Assembly (NCBI GenBank): GCA_016946835.1
Contig: JACVTC010000042.1
Span: 726,001-790,000 of the forward strand
Length of the DNA: 64,000 bases
Direction of reading: 5' to 3'
Source: Neocallimastix lanati (nom. inval.)
Taxonomy: Eukaryota; Neocallimastigomycota; Neocallimastigomycetes; Neocallimastigales; Neocallimastigaceae
Shown: positions 26,301 through 42,400 of the stretch, in pieces
How the letters are laid out: each line of letters starts with the position of its first letter
Position numbering within the stretch: the first letter of the stretch is position 1
Translations under genes and position numbers: made by a program
The notes under the pieces: model-generated
Seen by the model: only the letters and a program-made list of their open reading frames with translations
The model's database searches: none
Told to the model about the DNA's origin: nothing

Positions 26301-27310
26301 TAGTTGAAGAAGAAGTTAATGCCAGCAGTTTCGATATACTTGGCGTTAACAATTTAGTTGAAGATGAAACTGATAGTGTCAAATACGAAGAAGTCGTTGA
26401 AGAAGTCAAGTATGTTAAACGTGAAGAAGAGAATGAAGAAGCTCCAGCCAATGACGAAGCTCCTGCTAATGACGATACTCCAGCTGAAGGTGATGAAGAG
26501 AACAATGAAGAAGGTGAAAATGAGGAAGATCAACCAGCTGAAGGTGAACAACCAGAAGAAACAAAGGAAGAAGAAGAAGTTCCAAAGGATGTTACCTGTA
26601 GAGTTATTGAATGCGTTGAAGGACAAAAGGTAACCACTGGAGGTGATGAAAGCGCTGAACTTTATGTCTGTCTTAAGAAGACTGAGGAAGAAGATGAAAA
26701 TAAGGATCAAGAAGACGGTACTAAACCAGAAGAAAATGACACTGAAGACGAAGAAGATAATGAAGAAGACGAAGAAGAAGAAGATGACGAAGATGAAGGA
26801 TTATACTGGGCATTCAATAAAGATCTTTGTGCTGATACTGTTAATGTTGTTAAGAAGGGTGATACCTACAAATGTGACGAAGAAAAGAAGGATGTCAGTG
26901 AAGAATTCATTGAAAAACCAAATGAAGAACATGCACAGACAGAAAAGTCTACTAGGACTACCACTAAGAAAACTACTACTACAGAAGCTCAAGAAGTTAC
27001 TGCTACTACTGCTACTACTATTACTACTGCTGATTCTTCAGGTGATGTTAGTACTACTCCTACCACTCAAAAGGAAAGTGCTACTACTAAGAAGACCGAT
27101 AGTCCAAAAACAAACACAGAAACTCCTAAAGCTACAAAGACATCTACATCTGCTTCTAATACACAAGCTACTAAGACATCCACCACTACTACGAAGGCCC
27201 CATCTTCATCTCCTACAGAAGGAAGTGGTACTGGTTCAGTCATTAGATCAGTTCCATCACTATCATTGTACATTATATTATTTATTTTCGCTTTGTTTAT
27301 TCAATTTTAA
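8020..27310 (+). CDS. Gene 1: giant GPI-anchored scaffoldin-like repeat protein, 6,364 aa, three exons
   Basis: I join 8020-8089, 8184-8231 and 8334-27310. Both introns are GT-AG and phase 1, and the joined frame is open to TAA at 27308. Exon 1 starts at ATG 8020 in an A-rich context and encodes a signal peptide (MVNYKLFSLPLLVGFLMK..., cut probably near VSA-TC). The body is a chain of Cys-rich repeats. Short units of about 30 residues, GYY(I/L)(N/S)...(L/I)I.C....C, dominate up to about 13.2 kb. From there to about 19 kb units also carry an FPG-plus-beta-strand segment. From about 19-20 kb to 26 kb there are longer units with C..C pairs, Trp and GYYFFN. An acidic linker (residues about 6069-6199), a Thr/Ser stalk (about 6241-6340) and a hydrophobic tail (SLYIILFIFALFIQF) suggest GPI anchoring. 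No catalytic domain is seen. Such proteins in anaerobic gut fungi are called scaffoldins and are thought to hold dockerin-bearing cellulases. The function here is inferred from repeat pattern. Eight Lys/Arg-Arg sites may be kexin cleavage points. Confidence 0.8.
26419..27307 (+). other. Gene 1 C-terminal acidic linker, Thr/Ser stalk and GPI-type signal
   Basis: After the last GYY repeat comes a KR dibasic site (residues 6068-6069). Two Glu/Asp runs follow, separated by a Cys-containing segment (TCRVIECVEG), and then a last Cys pair. The segment at 26938-27235 is dominated by Thr, Ser and Lys codons and should be heavily O-mannosylated. The final residues form a small-residue cluster (GSGTGS), a short spacer and 15-18 hydrophobic residues ending at the stop, the classic GPI attachment layout. 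The protein would be held on the membrane or transferred to wall glucan, displaying the repeats outward. Confidence 0.75.
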
Positions 27311-30666
<3,356 letters not shown>

Positions 30667-30772
30667 TTTATTTATATATATTTGTATATTTCTATTTATA
30701 TATACTAATCATTTACATATTATTATATTATTATTATTATTATTATGATCTTTATTATCTTTATAATTATAA

Positions 30773-30775
<3 letters not shown>

Positions 30776-30807
<32 letters not shown>

Positions 30808-30849
30808 GTTATTATTATTATTATTAGTAGTAGTAGTAGTAGTAGTAGT
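30776..30849. repeat. (ATT)n microsatellite with (AGT)n tail, copy 2
   Basis: A shorter ATT array is followed by eight or nine AGT units and then a TATTTATATATACTAAT flank very like that after copy 1. The two loci look like a tandem duplication of a roughly 200-bp unit. Confidence 0.85.
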
Positions 30850-31499
30850 GTTTATAAACTTATTTTTATCTTTCTATTTATATATACTAATACTTTACAT
30901 ATTCTTAATTAATTATATATATAATAGAATTTATCACATTCTAAAATATAAAATTATTTATAGAATTAATCGTATTAAAATTTAATGTTTATATATTTTT
31001 ATTATCAACTTTTTTTTTCAATATTGATTTATTTGATCTATCATTAAATAAGTATCAAATAATATAAATAATTTAATTAAAAATATTTTTAATAATTTAT
31101 TAATTTAATATTTATTATTATTCTACACAACATATATTGTAGCAAAGAACATAAATATAAATAGAGAAAAAACAGAGGTCAAAGCATAAATGCTGAAAAG
31201 AAAATTGATAAAAAATAAATTATAGATCGTCAGGTTAAATAAAGTTTATAATAAATATGATCCAAAAAAGATCTACATAGATTTACGGAAAGCAATAAAA
31301 AAATAAAATAAAATAACCCTTTTAGAAAAACTTCATGATCCCTTTTTTTTTTTTTTTTTAAAAATTTTTTTAATTCTTTGATTGCTTCAAAACCTAATCA
31401 TCATGAACAATAACTAGCGTATGAATTATAAATTTTTAATAATTATTAAGAATTATTTAAAATAGCAATATGATTGTAAAAGATATTTATTTTTTAAAA

Positions 31500-31965
31500 C
31501 TTATAAATAATAATAATAATAAATAAAAATAAATAATAATACAAAATAATACATCAATAATAGTAATAATAAATAATAATACATAATAATACATCAATAA
31601 TAATAATGCATTATAAATCAATAATAAAAATAAATAATAATACATAATAATACATCAATAATAATAATGCATTATAAATCAATAATAAAAATAAATAATA
31701 ATACAAAATAATACATCAATAATAGTAATAATAAATAATAATACATAATAATACATCAATAATAATAATAAATAATAACACATAATAATACATCAATAAT
31801 AATAATGCATTATAAATCAATAATAATAATAAATAATAATACAAAATAATACATCAATAATAGTAATAATAAATAATAATAAATAATATGTCAATTATAA
31901 TAATAATAATAATAAATAATAATAAATAATAATAAATAATAATAATACATAATAGTACGTAATAA
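31500..31965. repeat. AAT-rich minisatellite with unit of about 60 bp
   Basis: Segments such as ACATAATAATACATCAATAA, TAATGCATTATAAATCAATA and AAATAATAATACAAAATAAT recur several times in the same order, with the GCATTATAAATCAATAATAA block present three times. This is a higher-order repeat built from AAT units. Confidence 0.75.
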
Positions 31966-33359
31966 TAATTAATATATTATAATTAAGATTAAATAAATAA
32001 AATATGTAAATGGATAAAAGATTATTATATTAGATAAATTTATTTATTATTATTAGTACAATATAAATAAATATATTTAATTTAGATAAATAATTTAAAT
32101 ATTATTTAAATGAATGTATAGTTATAATTTAAATAAATATATAATTATAATAATATTATAAAAAGACTATTATTAGAATATGTGAATATTCTATGTATAC
32201 ATTAAACATATATATTACATTACGTTAGTATCTAAAAGATAAAAGCCATATTTGACATATAATTACATGTAACCCATATTATTAAAACTCTTTATATTAT
32301 AATATTCATATAATAAAGTTAAACATAATTAATCACTACCATATTTGATTTCTAACAATTATCATATTTATATATTATACTCTAATATAATTTTATTTTA
32401 ATACTTTTTTAATTAAATGGATATTATTTTACATTAAATAAATATATTTAATATTATTTGAATGTATAAATAAATATATTTTAGATAATTAACTTATAAT
32501 GCTAATTTATAATGTATTTAATTATTAAATAAATAATTTAAATATTATATAAATGAACAATATCTATTTTAAATAAATTTTAATTCATTATTCATATTAA
32601 TAAAAAGAAATAATAATTAAAGTTTAATATCATAAATTAAATGGTGTAACCTTAAACATTTTTTAATAATAATTAAAATTTTAAAATTTAAATATAAATT
32701 AATTATTAGAAAGTAAAATGAATAATATTGAAAAAATTATTAACTAATGATATACTACTTTTATTGGGATTTATTTATTAAATTTATTAAAGTATTATTT
32801 ATTTATTTATTTATTTATTTAATTTTATTATGGAGATTACATATATTTAATAAAAAAACTGTTTAACAACTTTCTTAATACTTTCAATTACACACTAACT
32901 TACATTCATTACTTTCTTTCACAACACAACTTAACACTTTTCTTAAATTCAGAAAAATGCTTTATTTTTATGTTATTTAGTTATAATTAACTATTTAATT
33001 AATTGATTAAAGTAAACTATTAAATGAATAATAAATATTAATAATTATTATATAAGAAAATATATAATAACTAATAACTATATAAATATAAACATAAAAT
33101 AATAAGAATATAATTAAAACATTGATTTATGCTATAAAATTTATTATTAATTATAAATATAATTAATAAATAGAAATCAAGCCACGTATTGAAAATATTA
33201 TAAAATCATTAGATTTAAATGTGATTTATGACATTAATTTATGTTTAAATAATAAAAACTATTTTATATTAATTAAGGTTTGAATATTTCATTTTATATC
33301 ATAATATCAAATATATTATTAATATTAATATTATTCAATAGGATTTATAAATACATTTG
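31966..33359. other. AT-rich intergenic DNA
   Basis: Contains many AAATAAAT-type words and a pyrimidine-rich stretch at about 32870-32950. Neither strand holds a recognisable coding remnant. Confidence 0.4.
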
Positions 33360-33960
33360 CAACATTCATAATTATATTTTATATAATTATTATTATTAAT
33401 TATTTATCTAAAATAAATTTATTTGTTCACTTAAATATATTTAAATTATTTATTTACTATATTTATCATCCATTAAATTTAATTAATCTATTATTAATAA
33501 ATTTAATATTTAAATTATTAAATTTATATTTAGCATTCTTTTAATTTATTAAATTTATAATATTCATAATTTTTAAATATTATTAATTTAGTTATTTATT
33601 TATTTATTTATTTACTAATATAAATTTATCTAAAATAGGTTTATTTATTTATTTACTAATATAAATAGTATAATACAAAATAAAAATAATAATTTTTAAA
33701 ATTATAAATCATAATTATTATAATATTATTAAATATTTTTAATGATTATAATATATAGTATTTTCATAAATAAATAAAATTTATTAGTTATTAATCGCTA
33801 ACCCTAACTCCTGTTTATTAATAAAATTTAAACCAAAAGAAATGCCTAAATAAATTTTTTATTGCTGTATAAAATAGGCTAATTAAAGTTTTACTTATTA
33901 AAATTTTATTAAAAAACCTCTAAAAGTGCACTTTTTTTTATTATGCTTAAAGAACTTTTT
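33360..33960. repeat. Dispersed degenerate repeat, copy 1
   Basis: The end of this segment reads GCCTAAATAAATTTTTTATTGCTGTATAAAATAGGCTAATTAAAG (key words CTAAAT, TTTTTATTGC and AGGCTAATTAAAG), and the same words recur in order at about 55670-55720. Upstream words (TTATTTGTTCACTTAAA, then ATTTACTATATT, then CATTAAATTTA) also have counterparts at 55210-55280. It is probably an old transposable element or duplicated intergenic block; no coding content is visible. Confidence 0.45.
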
Positions 33961-34015
33961 AACATAAATAAAAAATCTTTGATAAATTGAATTTTACTGA
34001 AAATTAAATTTTTAA

Positions 34016-34048
<33 letters not shown>

Positions 34049-34699
34049 TTCAAATATTTCATTAATTGAAGTTTACCATGAACAGTTGACTTTAATTACA
34101 CAAATTTCAAATATATTTATTCATACCCAAAACATATTATACCAAACATTTCAGGTTAAAAACTTGAATAAACAAAAATTATTAAAAAAGATCTTTTTTT
34201 TTTTCTATTGTTATTTTTATTATGATTATTATTGTGAACATTAAGAATATTAATTAAAAACTTATCAAAAAAAGAAAAAAAAAAACACATAAAACTTTCT
34301 AAAAAAAAAAAAAAACAAAAAAAACAAAAAAAACAAAAAAAAAAAAAAGAGTAAATTCGTAAAAATAAATAAATATATATATAAAAATATAAAAATATAT
34401 TTTTTTATTTTCTCATATAATTAAAACTATTATATATATATAAAAGTTTTAATTATTTCATTGATATTTTAATAGTAAATAAATAATAATTAAATAAATA
34501 TATTATTTTATAATTTTATAAATGAATATTAAATATTGATTTAAATAAATTATTAATAAATAATTATGTATATAAAAATATAAAATAATATTTTTAAATA
34601 AATAACTTAAATATTAAATTGATATATAAATAGTCAAAAATACTAAATCATTTATAATAATTATTAATAAAATGAAATAATAATAAAATATAAAATATA

Positions 34700-35313
34700 A
34701 AATAATAAATAATAGTAATAATAAATAATAATAGTAATAATAAATAATAATAGTAATAATAAATAATAATAGTAATAATAAATAATAATAGTAATAATAA
34801 ATAATAATAGTAATAATAAATAATAATAGTAATAATAAATAATAATAGTAATAATAAATAATATTAGTAATATTAAATAATAATAGTAATAATAAGTAAT
34901 AATAGTAATAATAAGTAATAATAGTAATAATAAATAATATTAGTAATAATAAATAATAATAGTAATAATAAATAATAATAGTAATAATAAATAATAATAG
35001 TAATAATAAATAATAATAGTAATAATAAGTAATAATAGTAATAATAAGTAATAATAGTAATAATAAATAATATTAGTAATAATAAATAATAATAGCAATA
35101 ATATATAATATTAGTAATAATAAATAATATTAGTAATAATAAATAATAATAGTAATAATAAATAATAATAGCAATAATATATAATATTAGTAATAATAAA
35201 TAATATTAGTAATAATAAATAATAATAGTAATAATAAATAATAATAGTAATAATAAATAATATTAGTAATAATAAATAATAATAGTAATAATAAATAATA
35301 ATAGTAATAGTAA
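34700..35313. repeat. 19-bp minisatellite, about 30 copies
   Basis: The unit TAGTAATAATAAATAATAA repeats with an exact 19-base spacing between successive TAG words over most of the array. Variants carry ATTAG or GCAAT changes, and a higher-order pattern of variant units is visible from 34860 onward. Confidence 0.9.
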
Positions 35314-35762
35314 TTGTTATTTATTTTTAAATAATAAAAAAAAAAATGTTTAGAATAATATAATTAAATATTTTTATAATAATTATTGATTATAATGAAT
35401 TTAAACAGTAAGTTTTTCCCATACTCTTAATTATTTGATTAATTTTTATAAATAAATAATATATATAACAAATACTTTTTAATTATTATAATAAATATGA
35501 TTATTGGGAATTTATGGTTTAAAATTATATCAATTTTATTTATTATTAATTAAGATAGGTGTATTAAGCATTTTAAGGCGCTCAAAGTGATTCAAGATCT
35601 AATGTACAATAAATTTACTTTATGTAATATTTATAGACATATAAATGTGGCTTAGACTACTTGATATATTAATGTAACATGAAATATAATATATAAATAT
35701 ATATAATAATAAACTGATAATAAATAATTCATATATAATAGTCAATAATGATACAGCAATTA

Positions 35763-36036
<274 letters not shown>

Positions 36037-36214
36037 AATATAAAAATATTATTATTATTGATATTAAAACAATTCCAACTCCTCTATTAGCAATAATTCC
36101 TTGGTTAGAAAAAAAAAAAGGAAAAATTATGATGAAAAGTTTAAACAATTAGACTCTACTCTTCACCCTATGCATAAATATTTTTTTCTCAAGACACCTA
36201 TCAAAAAAACTCAA

Positions 36215-36960
36215 CTCATTTCAATTCTGTGCTTTGTTGGAATATTAATGGCTAGAATAATGAAAAAAAAAGGATAATATTTTGTATTTCAACTCAATCT
36301 TTTTAAGTTTATTTATATCTGTCTTCAGGAAACACTCAATAGTACATTTCTTATAAATGAATACTTTTTCTATTCTCCATTCCTTCCTAATTACATTCCA
36401 ATCTTCCTCAAAGCAAATAAAAGGGTTCCAGATATGAGAGATTTATAACGAGGTGTCCATTCCTCACATTTCTTTTGTCCAGAATCTCCAGTGTATGATT
36501 TCATCATCTCTATTAGTATTAACTCCTTTTGGGAACGAAAATGTTCTATTAGAAATGTATATTTTCCTCAGAGTAGCTTGGAGAATGCTCGTTTAAAAGC
36601 CTTCTCTGAACTTGATAAATGGGTAAATTCCCGAAGAAAGAACAGCTTTCCTGTTATCTTAGTGGGTGATTTTAATATGCTATTTGTTTTAAAAAAAAAA
36701 AAAACTCTTTAATGAGATTCAGAAAAATTTCTCTGGTTGGACTGTTGCTAAACCTTGCTGGCAACCAACATACATATATATATGGTTTTATTTCCAACTG
36801 AAATCATAATTTTTTGACCCTTTTGCACCAAGAAAAATATCGTAGTTACCATGAAGGCTTCATTCGTTATCAATTTTTAATAAGCGTCATAGTCATGTTT
36901 CTTTGGGAATTGAACAACCCTATTTATCACTTGAGATGAAATGACTACCTAACTCACATT
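36215..36960 (+). mobile_element. Degenerate LINE-type AP endonuclease domain
   Basis: Plus-strand frames give CWNING at about 36232 (N-terminal motif of LINE AP endonucleases, followed by a stop), ICLQET at about 36320 (catalytic Glu motif), and an open run at 36491-36690 containing FWERKCSIRNVYFP and ending VILVGDFNM (the catalytic GDFN motif). At about 36890, HSHVSLGI resembles the terminal 'SDH..V' motif. Order and spacing fit the N-terminal endonuclease of a non-LTR retrotransposon, broken by frameshifts and stops. No reverse transcriptase follows. It may belong to the same family as the relic at 2.6-4.3 kb. Confidence 0.7.
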
Positions 36961-38012
36961 AAAAAAAATTTATAATAAATCTTTTTGAATAAGTACTCAG
37001 TTTAAAAATAAAATAGAAATTATTAAAAAGAAAAAGAAAAAAAAAATAAAGTCCAAAATTTTCTTTTATTATCTACTATACGTTATATACTGAAAATTAG
37101 ATGCATTTCACAAATAAATATTATAATTAATTCTTAATAAATTAGATTAAAAAAAATTATAAAAATCACAAAAAAAAAAAATGTAAATTTTCTATTTAAA
37201 AAATAATTTTATTATGAGTGTTTCTCTCTACGAAAATATCATTATAGTAATTATGAAATATAAAATGATTTCATTTTAAAATCAACAATCAAAGATATGC
37301 ATTTTTTTTTTTTTGAGTATGCTTATAGAAAATAAAAGGAAGATTATTAACTATTTTTTTTATGGTTTTAAATAATACTTATTTTTAAAAAATAATAAAA
37401 AAAAATACATATATATATATATAGGATTTCACATTAATACATTGTCAAGAATTTTAATAGAATAAGATTAATATATGGTAAAGTTTTTTTTTTTTTTTTG
37501 GAAAAAAACTTTTTTTATTTTATCAATAAGATCAATTAAAAACAAATTTTAGATAATAAATTTTTCAATTTTATTGTATTCATTCTCTATTTATCCCTGT
37601 TCAATACGAAATTTAGAAGGGTAGCAATTAATCATATTAAATTCCTAAATTGAATTTTTAACAACGACACAATATAGTAATGTTAATAGTAAAATACAAA
37701 GAATTAATACTATTAATATTAATATATCAAAATACAAAGAATTAATACTATTAATATTAATATATCAAAATTTAATTCAAACTTCAAAAAAAGTTTTTTT
37801 TCTTTTTTTTTTTTTTTTTTTTGTATTTTTACTATTTATAATTTTTTTTATTTTAATTATTATTATTTTTTTTTTTTTTATTTCTTTCTATTTTTTTTTT
37901 TTTGTGCAAGATTATTCGTTTAAAATAAATATAAACGTTAAATATAAATTATAAAAAATTAAATTTTATTTAAAAAAAAAAAAGACTTTTATATTTATAA
38001 ATTTTTTCTTTT

Positions 38013-38053
<41 letters not shown>

Positions 38054-38229
38054 AATAGTATAATTTTGGTATAAGTTATACATTTTAATTAAAATTTTTA
38101 ATGTACATTGTTTATTATATACATGTTTTTACTTTTTTATTTGAATTAAATAATAGTAGAATTTTTAAATTAAAATCAGCATAACTTTTATATAATCAAT
38201 AACATTTAAAGTTTTTTCATTATTATATA
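36961..38229. other. AT-rich intergenic DNA, 3' flank of gene 2
   Basis: Long A and T homopolymers, including T runs at about 37803-37822 and 38015-38050. A 38-bp direct repeat at 37691-37766 is annotated separately. No gene was seen. Confidence 0.5.
37691..37766. repeat. Perfect 38-bp tandem duplication
   Basis: Two identical adjacent copies of a 38-base unit starting AAAATACAAAGAATTAATAC, at 37691 and 37729. With no differences visible, this is a recent duplication. Confidence 0.9.
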
Positions 38230-39364
38230 TTATTGTTGAGGAGGAGGATTACATTCACCTGATGTACCACATATCATCTTTGATCCCCCTGCATTCGTAC
38301 AATTAGTTTCATCGTATGGCGTTGATGCAACTTGGGTATTTGTAATCATACAATAATCAGTACTATCTTGTGGTTTTTCAAGAGTTATGGAATTTGTTGT
38401 AGCTTTTATAAGTCCTTTGCTAGTTTCTCCAGTCTTTACCACACTTTTAAATAAACTATTACTATTTTCATAATCAACCATATAGTATACATCTGCTCCT
38501 CCAGTAGCTACAAATCCGGCAATTTTGTTTGTACTTTCTCCAGTAGCAAGGCAAAGACCACTACTTTTAAGAAGACCAATGTTGCTACTGCATGCTTCTT
38601 CAGGTACAGCTTCAAGTACACATTTAGCACCACCACATTTAATGACAAATTTAGAATCAAATACATTCTTGTAATAACCGATAGCTGCTGAGGCTACTGC
38701 AGTTGATGTACAAGTACCCTTACATGACACTAAATTATCACTATCACTTACTTCAATTGTAGTGGTAATTACATTGGCTTTTACTATGTAATAGCCATTA
38801 CTTGCAGCTACTTTTCCAATAACGTTAGTTCCAATATGATAAATAGAACTACCAACTAAATAAATGCCAGCATCATTTGTTGCCGTACCGCTTACTCTAC
38901 AAAGTTTAAGATCACTACCTACAATTATAACTTTACCAACATCATCACCTGAACCTGTTGAGCAATCTTCTGCACTAGCTAATTCACTACTTTCTGCATT
39001 GCTATTACAACTTGTGGTAGTACACTTTTTAACAGCATCATTGACTTTTATGTAACCTCCACTCTTGACGCAGGAACCCCCATTACAACTAAAAAGAAGT
39101 ACAGAAGTGGATAGAGTGGTAGTTTGCACATAGATATTGCCTTCTTCTACTTCTTCATAGGCTGCAATGGTTGAACCAGTATCTGGTGCAACTACATTAG
39201 TTTCTTTTGTATAGGTATATAGATTGAACTTTTCACCAATTTTAACAATATATTTACCATTTTCACTTACTGTTATTTTCATTTTTACCAATACATTTTA
39301 TATTTTAGTTTATGGATTAATATATAAAGATCATCAATGTACATTTTTAATTAATATACATATA

Positions 39365-39425
<61 letters not shown>

Positions 39426-42400
39426 TAAAAATGATTTATTAATCTTTTTATCGTTTAAAATTAATTTATAAATATATACATATAGGTTTATAGTGGTATT
39501 ATAGTTCTATCCTTTTATATCAAACAAACTTAATTTGATACTTACAATTAACGTTTTCCAAGATAAAGGCATTCTTTATTTCTTTCACAATTACTTCTAC
39601 GCCATTTCCAAAAGCACTTGTAGAACTTACAGTTAAATGGTAGTAATTGGTTCCCGAGGTTGCAAAGTCTATAGCTTTTGCATCGTCTCCATCCACACAA
39701 AGTTTTTTACTAGTTGAATTTATTTCACCAACATGGGAACTACAGGCTTGACCAGTAGGAATGATGGCACTTGTAGTTTTTGATACAGCATAGTAAGAAC
39801 TGCTTGATTTAATATAACCGGCAGTTTGGGTACATGTTCCCTCTTTACAATTATAAAGAGATAATCCTGTGGCGTTGGTGATGGATTCATCATTGGCAAA
39901 GTTCTTTTCAGTTAATTTCATGTTTGCATTGATTTCAATTAAATGAACACCATCCGAAAATGAATCTATTTCATTTTTTTTTTTAATTATTTTTGAAAAA
40001 AAAAAAAATAAAAAATAAAAAATTATTTAAATAAAAATAAATTTTAATATAAAGTAAATATTTAAAAAAAATAGATTTTTATATAAAAACAAACATTTAT
40101 ATAAAGTAAATATTTAAAAAAAATAAATTTTTATATAAAAATAAATCATTAATAATTAAATTTGCTTTTAATTAGGAATTTTCTTATTAACATATAATTA
40201 ATTAATTTTTAATCTTTTTTTTTCCTTCATATTTAGAAGAAAAGTAAATTACTTTAAATAAAATAAATTAATTTTTAATCTTTTTTTTCTTTCATATTTA
40301 GAAGAAAAGTAAACTACTTTAAATAAAATAAACTTACTCAAGTATAAACCATCAACAATCATATGATTAGCGCCAACATCAATAATTACATCTGGGCTTG
40401 CAGATCTAGTAAATGGATTAGTTGCAAATGCTACACTATCATACTTATACTTATATTTACCAGTATCGGAAAAGTCAATTTCTATGCCATTTCCAATACA
40501 AAGCTTATTAGCCTTTAGTTTACCATAATCAGTAGTAGTAGCAGCACAATCACTACTTCCTAAAATGTAATCTGAAGTAACAGCAATATTAGAGGTGGAG
40601 TCAAAAGCATAGTATTTTTCATGGCTACTGTCATTCGACTTAATATAACCGTAGGTTTGAATACATTTCTTAGCATTGTTAATGTCGCAAGAGAATAAGG
40701 CCAACTCAGATAATTCACGATTGATAGTGGCTGCAGCATTCGGTAAAGTGAATTTCTTCACCGTATTCCTATTGAAAACGATGAGACCATCCTCAACTAT
40801 TTGGAAATCGAATCGGGTTCCATTGAGAGAACAGCAAAGCAATTCAATTGAAGTTCATAAGGTAATTTATTTATTTAATTTTTTTTTAAGCAAATAAAAA
40901 ATGAATTAAAGCAAATTTTACCAAGTTGAAATATATAAAAATGAAAATAAGAATAAAATAATTATTTAGAGTTAATATTTTTGAAAATAAAAGATATTTT
41001 GATATAAATATATAAATAAATATTTTTAGAAATAGCAAAAATAAAAAGAGATAAAATAAAATAAAAATGATTAAAATGAAAATAAAAATGATTAAAATTA
41101 AGATAAAAAAGATTAAAATTAAAATAAAAATAATAATAATAATATAAAAAGTAGTTTTTAGGTTTCCTTTTTTCAAAATATTTAAAATAAATTAGTGTTT
41201 TAAATATTTCAAAATTTAAAAATAAGAATCCTTAATAATTAAAATAATAATAAGCAATATAATTTCTCTTTTTTTTTTTGTAAACTATATTAATGATTAA
41301 AAAAAGTATTCCTTTTATTTTCTTATAACACCTTATTTTTTTTTTTTACTTTTATCTTTTATTACTATAATAAAATTTTATAAAAAAAAAAAAAAAAAGA
41401 AACTTACCATCTTCTGTAATATCTTCCACTGTAATAATTTTTGTAATAGCTCTAATATGATAATAATTACTACCAGTGCTAGCAATATATTGAGTGCTTC
41501 CACCGCTTGGGAAAGCGACATCACTGTCACCGAGACAAACCTTATGTGATTCACTTTTATTGACTTTTCCAGCATTAGCGGCAGTACAAGAAGTAACAAA
41601 TTCAACATCATCATCGGCAGATTTCTTATTATTAGCAGCATTAGTCTTTGAAATGGAGAAGTAATTAGTACCATCATAAATATAACCTGCTGCTCTCTCA
41701 CAAATACCACTTACACCACAATTATAAAGTTCTAATTTTCCTTTATCGTCATCACTAACACTACTACCTAATGCTTGAGTTGTCATTGTACCTGTATTAA
41801 TTAAGAGTGGTCCACCTTTTTTTAATGCATATAAAATATTATTCATGAAATATATATTATACAGTATTATAAAATAGATTAGCATTACTTTATATAAATA
41901 TTTTTTTTTAATCTACTAATAAAATCTAAATTTTTTTATTAATAAAACCAATTATATATATTTTTTCTTTAATTCATATTAACTTTATCAACATTTTATC
42001 TAATATTTTTCGTTCAAAAAAAATTAAATATGAAATCAATGTTTACTTTTTCATATATTCCTAACTATTATTTTACTACTAGCTATAAATAATTTTTTTT
42101 CTTTAATTTGTAATATTAAAATACAATTATTTTGTATTTTTTCATATATACTATCATTATTTCATAATACTATTTTTTTTATTCAAAAAAAAAAAATTAC
42201 TTCTATATATATATATATATTTTAATCGTATTTTTAGACTTTTAATTCTTAATTATTTTCATTACTGGCATATTATTATTTATTTAATTTATACTTTTTT
42301 TATATTATTGAAATTCCGTTATTATTCGATTTATTATGTACTAAGAAACTTTTTCATTCTCAATTTTATTTTTTATTTAAATAGATTTGAATTAAAACTT

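Noticed and set aside
33793-33812. Telomere-like CTAACCCTAAC word; similar CCCTAACCCTAAT at about 9478
   Set aside because: Only one or two units. The second lies in coding sequence and reads as TPNPNTS in the gene 1 frame.
34700-35313. CRISPR-like regular repeat
   Set aside because: The units are contiguous with no unique spacers, and the host is eukaryotic. The 33-bp array at 47935-48085 was rejected for the same reason.
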